Assembly: GCF_001083785.1 (NCBI RefSeq)
Contig: NZ_LAVL01000023.1
Span: 23,292 to 87,291, forward strand
DNA from: Nonomuraea sp. SBT364
GTDB lineage: Bacteria > Actinomycetota > Actinomycetes > Streptosporangiales > Streptosporangiaceae
Length of the DNA: 64,000 nucleotides
Reading direction: 5' to 3'
Part shown: positions 57,603 to 64,000 of the stretch, piece by piece
How positions within the stretch are numbered: the first letter of the stretch is position 1
Layout: each line of letters starts with the position of its first letter
The notes under the pieces: model-generated
Database searches by the model: none
Seen by the model: only the letters and a program-made list of their open reading frames with translations
What the model was told of the DNA's origin: nothing
Made by a program: the position numbers and the translations under genes

Positions 57603-58286
57603 CGCCCCGCGGCGTTCACCGCCGCGCAGGTGCCCGAGAATCAGGCTCACCACCTCGTACGGCGCCTCCAGGTGCATGTCGTGCCCGGTGGCCATGTCGG
57701 CCAGGGAGAGCAACGGAGTTCGCGCGGCGGCCTCCGTCAGCTCACGGGAGAATCCGCGGACGTAGGCGTCGAAGGCCGCCGAAACGTCAGGGGGCAGCAT
57801 CGCGCTCAGGTCCGAGCCGGTGGAGGAGACGACGAGGAGGGGGCAACGGGCCGCCCGGTAGACCGGGATGAGGTCGAGGGCGTCCATCTGCGCGATGAAG
57901 TGGGTCAGCTCCGGATCACCAGCCGTCTCCCCCGCGAGGAACGCGCGCATGGTGCGCTCCGCTTCGACCGGGTCGATCCCGTCGAAGGGGCCGGTGGGAT
58001 TGGTGTGCCCGTCCAGATTGACCGCGAGCGGGCATTCCGGATGCTGCGCGGCCCACAGGGCCGCGACGATGCCGCCGAGGGAGTGCCCGGCCACCGCCGG
58101 GTTCTCCAAGCCGTGGTCGTCGATCGCCTCACTCAGGTGTTCGACGGCTCCGGCCCAGGACCAGGTGCCGAGCTCCGGCAGGTCGACCGCCACCGCGCGC
58201 ACCCCCGCCGCCTCCAGCAGGGGCGCGGCGAGCCGCCAGTCCGTGGAGGTCCGCCCGCCACCGGGCAACAGGATGATCTGGTGCAT
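57549..58286 (-). CDS. Alpha/beta hydrolase (245 aa)
   Basis: It has the oxyanion turn LLPGGGRTSTDWRLAAPLL, nucleophile Ser in VAGHSLGGIVAALWA and His in MATGHDMHLEAP near the end. The acid is probably Asp in the loop after SSTGSDLS. The last 20 residues are Gly/Arg-rich and overlap the MFS gene. Possible esterase or lactonase; the substrate is unknown. Confidence 0.8.
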   Translation of the reverse strand: MHQIILLPGGGRTSTDWRLAAPLLEAAGVRAVAVDLPELGTWSWAGAVEHLSEAIDDHGLENPAVAGHSLGGIVAALWAAQHPECPLAVNLDGHTNPTGPFDGIDPVEAERTMRAFLAGETAGDPELTHFIAQMDALDLIPVYRAARCPLLVVSSTGSDLSAMLPPDVSAAFDAYVRGFSRELTEAAARTPLLSLADMATGHDMHLEAPYEVVSLILGHLRGGERRGASAGGGGSGAVQGGAVRR

Positions 58287-58343
58287 CGTGCCACTCTCCC
58301 GGCCCGAGGGCGGTCACGGCAAACGCCGCCGCCGCTGCACGCG

Positions 58344-59126
58344 TCAGCAGCCCACTCTCCGGGTGCTCAGCGCGATGTCGTCCATCCACACGTCGTAGCC
58401 GGCGGGGGTCGGGTTCGCCTGGTAGAGCTGCCAGCCCAGCTTGACGGTGTCGAACCTCGGGAACACGAAGTCCACCGGGTTGCCGCCGTGCTCCCGGGTG
58501 GACACGGTGAGCTCCGGCTTGGCGACCCCGTCGAACCACAACGAGATCCGGTTGTCGGCGGCGTCCATGTGCCATTCCACGCAGGTCCATGCCCCGGCGA
58601 CGGAGGGGGCGGTGGTTCGCCAGTTCGTCCAGTCCCCGGTGGGGCCGCCGTCCGCGCCGACGCCCCAGTACGCGGCTCCCCCGTGGGGCGGCGGGGCGTA
58701 CTGACCGCCGAGCGGACGGACGATCTCGGGCCCGTCTCCGGTCGCCTCGACCAGCGTGTAGTGCGCCCAGGCCGGCGCGGTCGGGAACGCCCCGGCCCGC
58801 AACCGTACGCGCCCGTAGAAGCTGTTGCCCGGCGCGGCGAAGTCGTCCACCTTGAGGAACGCGCGGCCGTTGCCTTCGGTGTGCACGCGCAGCACCTTCT
58901 GCCCCCGCCGGCCGCGCTCGACGGTGAGCGTGCCGTGCTCGGTGTCGATTCCCCAGCGGAGGCTGCTCGCACCGCCGACGGCCATGGCCTGGAAGTCCTC
59001 GCAGAACAGCAGGTTCGCCTTCGCGCACGTACGGGTGCCCGTCTGAGCGGAGGCGGGTGGGGCCGCCGAGGCGGCCAGCGGCACCATCAGGAAGGACACA
59101 ACGGCGCGGGCCAACCATGTACGCAC
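58344..59126 (-). CDS. Secreted concanavalin-like protein (polysaccharide lyase-like)
   Basis: The protein has 260 residues. The signal peptide ends at PASA. The fold resembles heparin lyase I/alginate-lyase-like jelly rolls: LLFCEDFQAMAVGGAS, GRAFLKVDDFAAPGNSFYGR, WTCVEWHMDAADNRISLWFD and YDVWMDDIALSTRRVGC. Two Cys pairs could form disulphides outside the cell. Whether it is a lyase or only a binding protein is not clear. Confidence 0.72.
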   Translation of the reverse strand: MRTWLARAVVSFLMVPLAASAAPPASAQTGTRTCAKANLLFCEDFQAMAVGGASSLRWGIDTEHGTLTVERGRRGQKVLRVHTEGNGRAFLKVDDFAAPGNSFYGRVRLRAGAFPTAPAWAHYTLVEATGDGPEIVRPLGGQYAPPPHGGAAYWGVGADGGPTGDWTNWRTTAPSVAGAWTCVEWHMDAADNRISLWFDGVAKPELTVSTREHGGNPVDFVFPRFDTVKLGWQLYQANPTPAGYDVWMDDIALSTRRVGC

Positions 59127-59287
59127 GACGACTCCCTTGGACGCGGATGTGGATGAGCGGGAGTACGGTACGCCATCCGGTGCGGACAGGAGGGCGCGCG
59201 GCGACGGCCCCCGGCAACGACGCTGGTGGAGGCGCTGCGGCCGGGGAAACTTTCAGCGGACGGGCCCCCGCCCGGCGGAATGCTCCC

Positions 59288-62200
59288 TCATGACGCCGGC
59301 CCGGTCAGCTGGGCGTGGAGCCGCTTGCACTCGTGGACGAAGCGGCTCGTCCGGCGACTTCGCGCGAACTCGCCGATGACCGGGATCTCCCCGCGCGCGC
59401 CGGTCCAGCGTGCCACGTCGGCGGCGAAGGCGACGAGTTCGGTGTGGGTCACGGTGACGCGCCGTCCCTTGCCCGGCAGCATTTCGGGCAGCAGGGCGCG
59501 CAGGATGCGCCACACCTCCTGGTGGCCGCCGGCGTCGGCCAGCCCGGTCAGGGCCGTGATGGCGCCGCGGGTCTCCAGCCACGTGCGGCGCAGCACCAGC
59601 GCGAGCTGGCGGCCGATCGCCTCGGCGGGCAGCTCGCCCCTGGCCGCCATGCTCAGGACCAGCGGGACCATACCGGGCACGCTGTCGGCCAGCAGGAAAG
59701 CGAGTATCACCCCCGTGGACTCCCCCATGGGCCCCTGGGCGATCTCCAAGCCGGTGATCTTCGTGGGCGTCACTCTCGCGTCCCAGCGGGAGCGCAGCAG
59801 GAAGGGCAGGAAGTTGACGGCCACGACCTCGCGGTGCGATGGCAGCATGGCGGGCCACGCCTCGGGTGTGCCGCCGTATTCTTCGACCCTCCAGTCGAAC
59901 GGCTGGCGCAGCAGCACCTCGTCGATCAGCCGATGGCCGGTCGGGGCCGTCACCCGCAGCACCGGCTGCAGCCTGACCTCGGTGAAGTATTCCGGTTCGC
60001 CGTCGCCGAACTCCACCATGGACGCGTCGACCATGTGGCGCCACACGTGGCCGCACTCGGGGTCGGCCATGCCGTCACCGGCGAGCCAGCGAACGGCCGA
60101 GCGCGCCGCCTCCGAGTCGACCTTGGCGGCCCGGTCGGCCGCGGCCCCGTGGCAGCCTCGGGGCAACCGCAGCAGCGCCTGCGCCAGGTCGGCCGGGGGT
60201 GGCTCGACGCCGGCGGCGGCGCAGGTCTCCAGCCGGTCGATCAGCACGTCGGGGTCGAGGTGGCCGCTCATACAGGTCGGCGTGGCCAGCAGCACCGGCG
60301 GCAGGGCGCCGTTGCGGAGGGCCTCGGCGAGTTCCGCGTAGCGGTACAGCAGGAAGTCGTGGAGCGGGGAGACGCCATGGGGATGGGGCAGCTGGTTGCG
60401 CCGCCGCCACTCGTCGTGCTCGGGCAGTTCCTTGGGCTGGTAGGAACGCAGCCGGGGAGGGACGAAGACGACGGTCACCCGCACCAGCGGCTCGTCGGGG
60501 CGGGGCGGCGGCACCCGGTCCCCCGCCCGCATCGCCGCGATCCGGGCGGGGTCCACGCCGAGCTCGGCCATGCGCTCGTAGGCGTCGTCGAGGATCCAAG
60601 GCGGCATGGCCGCCACCGAGTCGTCGTACAGGACGCCGGGCCTCGCCCGTACCGGACTGAGCCGATCCGGTCCGTAGCCGCCGTATTCCTCGTCCTCCTC
60701 GTCCTCCTCGTCGTCGTGACGCGACGGCTCCTCGACGTCGGTGGGGGAACCGTTCAGGTGGATCCGGCCCCCTGCGAAGGGGATCTGCCGGTCGCCTTCG
60801 CGGGCCACCGCCCCGTCCGGGCCGTCGTCGCTGGTCCAGGTGATGAAGATGGCGCGCAGCGGGGCGTCGTCGTCGAGATAGCGGCCGGGCCGGTAGCCGC
60901 CGATCACCGTGATGCGCCGCGGCGACGGCTCCGGGCCGGGCTCCTCGCCCCGGATGAGCTCGCGCACCCTCACGGAGTGGTTCGCCCTGTCCCAGAACCT
61001 CTCCGGGCCGATCGGCGGCAGCTCCGGCACGCTGCCGGGGGTCACGAGCTCGGCCGCCAGCGCCGACTGCCAGTCGCCGGGGTCGACACGCACGTCCCTG
61101 GACCGCCAGTAGCCCTGGTCCTGCTCGACCTGGCGCTGGAGCTCGCGGCGCAGTGCCGCCCGGTCGCCGGCTGTCCCGGCGACGAAGGCCGCCAGCCAGC
61201 GCTCGCGCTCGACCCAGCGATCATGGGAGTCAGGGAAGATCCCCGGCTCGGGGAACGGCCGCGCCTGCGGCGGCTCGGGCAGCGGCGGGAACTCCTTCCG
61301 CGCCGCCGGTTCCTCGACCGGGATCTCCCCGCCGAACCGCTCGGCCAGCTTCGCGCCCAGGTCGGCGGGGAGGTGGCGGACGCCGTCGAGGATCGCCCCG
61401 GTGTGGCCGGCGAACAGGCCGGCGTGCTTCAGGGTCAGCTCGACCGCGCGGTTGCGCACGTCGAAGGACTTGTGCGCGTAAGCCGTGGTCAGCGCCGTCA
61501 CGAAGTCGGCGGCCACCTCGGGGGCAGCCCGGATCGCCTGGTCGAGCCAGCGCAGGCCCGTGGCGGCCAGCTTGGCCTCGTCACGGAAGGTGAGCGCGTC
61601 GACCGCCTCGACCAGGTCGGCGTGGTCGAGCTGCGTCGCCCCGCGCACCTGCCCGGCGGCCAGCTCGGCGACCGTCCCCGGGGCCGACGGCAACAACCGC
61701 AGGTAGTCGCGCAGGCGGGGCGCGGACTCCTCGGGCGTGGGGTCGAGGAGCAGGTGCAGCCGGACGAAGAACCGCAGGTCCTGCGCCTCGCCTCCGCGCA
61801 GGAAACGGCTCACGCAACCGTCGAGCGCCTGCTCCCTGGGCAGCTCGCGGGCGGCGGCGGCCAGCCAGCCGCTCGGCCGGGGCTCCAGCCGCTCGTCGCG
61901 GAGGGCGCGGCCCGCGCCGTCAGCGGTGAAGACACGAGGCAGCAACGCGGGGGTCAGCGGGTCGTCGGCCACGCTCGGCGCGGACAGCCACGCGGCCACC
62001 AGCGGATCGTGGTCGGGCGGCACGGCGCCGGACTCCCGCAGCAGCGCCACGGCCAGCGGCGCGATGCGGTCGGCGGGACGGCGCACCCGCTGGGCCAGCC
62101 GGACCGCGACCTCGCGACGCCACTCCAGGGGGCGGCCGGCCGCCACCCGGCACACCTGGGCGACGTCGGGGGCCGCGGCCCAGCGGCGGTTGACGTCACG

Positions 62201-62500
62201 GCCGGTCATCCACGTCACGGCGGCCGCCGGGCCGGTGATGACGCCGACGCCGGTCAGCAGCAGCGCGCCGGCCAGTTCGTCGAGCAGGCTTCCGACCTCC
62301 CAGGACGCCATCTCCTCGAAGTCGTCGGAATGCTGGGCGCGCACCCGCTCGGTGCGGGCGCGGCGCAGCTCCTTGACGAGGCCGGGCAGCCGCCCGCCCA
62401 GCTCGGCGCGCTCCTCCTCGGTGAGCGTGACCAGCCGGTCGGCGAGGCGGGTGACCTGGTTGCGGGCGACCAGGTCGCAGAGCTCCGTCCAGAGGGTCAT
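59288..62500 (-). CDS. DUF6493-like large protein (1070 aa)
   Basis: This is a long soluble protein made mostly of helical, HEAT-like segments (AELGGRLPGLVKELRRARTE, AEVVADFV-type helices, ELTLKHAGLFAG). The middle has an acidic linker (HDDEEDEEDEEY). The start is set by ATGA overlap with the SWIM protein gene upstream. SWIM/DUF6493 pairs recur in actinomycetes. Function is unknown; a role in a chaperone or repair complex is only a guess. Confidence 0.7.
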   Translation of the reverse strand: MTLWTELCDLVARNQVTRLADRLVTLTEEERAELGGRLPGLVKELRRARTERVRAQHSDDFEEMASWEVGSLLDELAGALLLTGVGVITGPAAAVTWMTGRDVNRRWAAAPDVAQVCRVAAGRPLEWRREVAVRLAQRVRRPADRIAPLAVALLRESGAVPPDHDPLVAAWLSAPSVADDPLTPALLPRVFTADGAGRALRDERLEPRPSGWLAAAARELPREQALDGCVSRFLRGGEAQDLRFFVRLHLLLDPTPEESAPRLRDYLRLLPSAPGTVAELAAGQVRGATQLDHADLVEAVDALTFRDEAKLAATGLRWLDQAIRAAPEVAADFVTALTTAYAHKSFDVRNRAVELTLKHAGLFAGHTGAILDGVRHLPADLGAKLAERFGGEIPVEEPAARKEFPPLPEPPQARPFPEPGIFPDSHDRWVERERWLAAFVAGTAGDRAALRRELQRQVEQDQGYWRSRDVRVDPGDWQSALAAELVTPGSVPELPPIGPERFWDRANHSVRVRELIRGEEPGPEPSPRRITVIGGYRPGRYLDDDAPLRAIFITWTSDDGPDGAVAREGDRQIPFAGGRIHLNGSPTDVEEPSRHDDEEDEEDEEYGGYGPDRLSPVRARPGVLYDDSVAAMPPWILDDAYERMAELGVDPARIAAMRAGDRVPPPRPDEPLVRVTVVFVPPRLRSYQPKELPEHDEWRRRNQLPHPHGVSPLHDFLLYRYAELAEALRNGALPPVLLATPTCMSGHLDPDVLIDRLETCAAAGVEPPPADLAQALLRLPRGCHGAAADRAAKVDSEAARSAVRWLAGDGMADPECGHVWRHMVDASMVEFGDGEPEYFTEVRLQPVLRVTAPTGHRLIDEVLLRQPFDWRVEEYGGTPEAWPAMLPSHREVVAVNFLPFLLRSRWDARVTPTKITGLEIAQGPMGESTGVILAFLLADSVPGMVPLVLSMAARGELPAEAIGRQLALVLRRTWLETRGAITALTGLADAGGHQEVWRILRALLPEMLPGKGRRVTVTHTELVAFAADVARWTGARGEIPVIGEFARSRRTSRFVHECKRLHAQLTGPAS

Positions 62501-63825
62501 CGGGAGACCTCCACGGCGGCGCGGGCGACGATCCGGGCGGCCAGCACGTGTTTGCACGGCCCCCGGGAGCCGTGATGGTCCCACCACCACTCGCACGTGC
62601 AGGAGTCGTCGGCCAGCGAGACCCGCCGCGCGCCGCCCGAGGTGCGGACGGTGGCCAGCTCGCCTTCGAGGTGTACGGCGCCCGCGTCGACGAGCTTGCG
62701 CGCCTTGGCCAGCCGAGGGTTGAGCAGGATCACGTTGTCCTTGTCGTAGGGCAGCTCACGGTGGAAGTGGGCGGCCTCCGACAGGTCGTAGCCGACCCGG
62801 CCGGCGACGCCGAGCCGCGTCAGCGCGGCCCGTACCCGGTCAGCGGGAATGCCCGCGCGGCCGGCCAGCAGGCCGATCTCGACCTCGGGCTCGAAGTTGA
62901 GCAGCATGCCCACCACGTCGGCGTCGTTCTCGGCCTCGTCGGTGGCCAGGTCGTCGAGCACCGCGCCCTCGCCGGAGAAGCCGCGCCAGCGCTCGGGCGA
63001 GAGCGTGAGCGTGTAGCGCATGCCCGGAAGCTCCAGCTCCCAGGCGCTGGAGGCGGCGTCGGCCGGACCGTAGACCCGCAGGGACTTCGCGAAGCGCAGC
63101 AGCGGCAGAAGGGTGCCGAGCCGGTTGGGGCCGGCGAGCTGGACCGAGCCCGGGAGCCGGCGGTCGGCGACCTTCAGCTCACGCCCCGCCTGCGCCACCC
63201 ACACCGTGCCCTTCTTGGGCAGCCCGCGCAGGAACCGCACCGCCGCCATGCCGGCCAGCTCCCCCCGCTGGTCCATGCCCGAGGCGATGACCTGCACCTC
63301 GGCGAAGCCGCGTAACCAGCGTTCGGGCAGCGGCACCTTCTTCTCCACCACCGCGCCGTCCATCGTGGTCACGACCAGCTCGTCGAGCCCGACGCCCAGG
63401 TGCAACGGGTCACGGGCGCCGATGCGCGCCAGCGCCTCCCGCAGCGGCGCGTTCACGTCGACGTTGGTGGTGCCCCGGTCGAACACCTCGCCGTCGAGCG
63501 CGCCGTCCAGCAGATCGAGCCGCGCGTACACGCCGCCACAGGCCGAGAACGACTCGAACCGCAGCCGGTCGCCGTTGCACGTCACCACCGGGTCACGCAC
63601 CCAGGCGGGCCGCGCCTGCGGCTGGTGGTAGCGGGCCAGCGCCACGGCGGCGACGCCGAGCAGGCCCGCCGCGGCGGGCGCCGCCTGCGTCACCACGCCG
63701 CTGAAGAACCGGGGGGCCACGGCGGGGCCGGACAGGGCCCGCCCGCCGGAGGTCGCGAAGCCGAGACGACCGTCGACGAGAGAGGAGGGCGCGGCGTACG
63801 TGTACGCCTGCGTCGCTGAAGTCAT
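62497..63825 (-). CDS. SWIM zinc-finger protein (442 aa)
   Basis: The C terminus holds CTCEWWWDHHGSRGPCKH, a C-x-C ... C-x-H SWIM finger, and before it are beta-rich repeats and a winged-helix-like stretch (GLLAGRAGIPADRVRAALTR). SWIM domains bind DNA or proteins. The gene overlaps the DUF6493 gene by ATGA, so the two are made in fixed ratio and probably form a complex. Confidence 0.78.
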   Translation of the reverse strand: MTSATQAYTYAAPSSLVDGRLGFATSGGRALSGPAVAPRFFSGVVTQAAPAAAGLLGVAAVALARYHQPQARPAWVRDPVVTCNGDRLRFESFSACGGVYARLDLLDGALDGEVFDRGTTNVDVNAPLREALARIGARDPLHLGVGLDELVVTTMDGAVVEKKVPLPERWLRGFAEVQVIASGMDQRGELAGMAAVRFLRGLPKKGTVWVAQAGRELKVADRRLPGSVQLAGPNRLGTLLPLLRFAKSLRVYGPADAASSAWELELPGMRYTLTLSPERWRGFSGEGAVLDDLATDEAENDADVVGMLLNFEPEVEIGLLAGRAGIPADRVRAALTRLGVAGRVGYDLSEAAHFHRELPYDKDNVILLNPRLAKARKLVDAGAVHLEGELATVRTSGGARRVSLADDSCTCEWWWDHHGSRGPCKHVLAARIVARAAVEVSR

Positions 63826-63875
63826 GGCCGGGACAGTAGATCAGCCCACCGACAAACCGGCGCGGTCGGATCGGC

Positions 63876-64000
63876 TCAGGCGGAGGGAAGCGAGGGAGGC
63901 GCGGTGCTGTCGCGGATGACGAGTTCGGTGGCGAGTTCGACGCGGTTCTGGGGTAGTCGCTCGTTCTGGGCCAGCGTCAGCAGCATCGTGGTGGCCGCGG
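63876..64000 (-). CDS. LacI-family regulator, C-terminal end (runs off the window)
   Basis: Only the last 41 codons are present. NRVELATELVIRDSTAPP is the typical end of LacI-family sugar-responsive repressors, where the final strand reads E-L-x-V-R-x-S-T. Confidence 0.75.
   Translation of the reverse strand, partial: AATTMLLTLAQNERLPQNRVELATELVIRDSTAPPSLPSA

Noticed and set aside
59315..62575. 1086-codon plus-strand frame opposite the DUF6493 gene
   Set aside because: Antisense shadow caused by third-position GC; the minus frame has normal protein composition and coupled start.

Overview
The DNA is uniformly GC-rich. It encodes a mycothiol biosynthesis enzyme (MshB), a SARP regulator, a SoxR with a redox box, and a DUF6493/SWIM gene pair, so the host is a filamentous high-GC actinomycete. 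A member of the Streptosporangiaceae (Nonomuraea-like) is my guess from gene style only. The window is chromosome, then an integrated element of about 38 kb, then chromosome again.

Left chromosomal arm (1-5.08 kb): mshB (partial), a dipeptidyl-peptidase-IV-type S9 peptidase, a secreted TAP-like alpha/beta hydrolase and a SARP regulator. The SARP frame runs on into repeat DNA that probably belongs to the element.

Integrated element (about 5.09-43.1 kb). It opens with tandem ATCCCGGAT-type repeats flanking a short A+T-rich island. The rightward half (5.35-29.9 kb) is a complete siphovirus morphogenesis and lysis module in canonical order: MmcB-like nuclease, small and large terminase, portal-MuF fusion, ClpP-like prohead protease, HK97 capsid, connector, tail terminator, two tail-tube paralogues, a frameshifting tail chaperone, tape measure, tail tip, repeat-built fibre proteins, holin-like membrane proteins and a CHAP endolysin. 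Two strong terminators at 30.0-30.16 kb separate it from a leftward operon (39.4 to 30.2 kb). That operon carries many very small, often translationally coupled genes, several of them Cys-rich, plus HU, an FtsK/TraB-type DNA translocase and a DUF2637 membrane protein. The last 3.5 kb (39.56-42.87 kb) has an excisionase-like HTH gene, an XRE-Nudix protein, a second Nudix protein, a minimal GntR regulator and an orphan Phd/YefM antitoxin. TraB, DUF2637, Nudix (pSAM2 Pif-like) and GntR (KorSA-like) are hallmarks of actinomycete integrative conjugative elements (AICEs), so the element reads as a phage-AICE chimera. A 3' fragment of a tRNA-Arg(TCT) gene with its terminator marks the right end (43.06-43.16 kb). 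I see no matching intact tRNA at the left end and no intact integrase or replication initiator.

Right chromosomal arm (43.1-64 kb): a scarred zone holds recombinase fragments, an exonuclease/endonuclease/phosphatase-family protein and a deletion junction that joins a 5'-truncated nhaA to a 3'-truncated gene of unknown function. Ordinary chromosomal genes follow: a secreted lipase-like hydrolase; a DUF4097-like lipoprotein; a D-amino-acid-oxidase-like protein whose domain order is circularly permuted, next to a ThDP decarboxylase; a divergent XRE/SDR pair; soxR with an efflux pump that carries a SoxR box; a TetR/MFS pair with matching operators; a hydrolase; a secreted concanavalin-like protein; the DUF6493/SWIM pair; and the end of a LacI regulator. 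Nearly every phage gene overlaps its neighbour by 1-4 bases (ATGA, GTGA or TGATG), which I used to set most starts.
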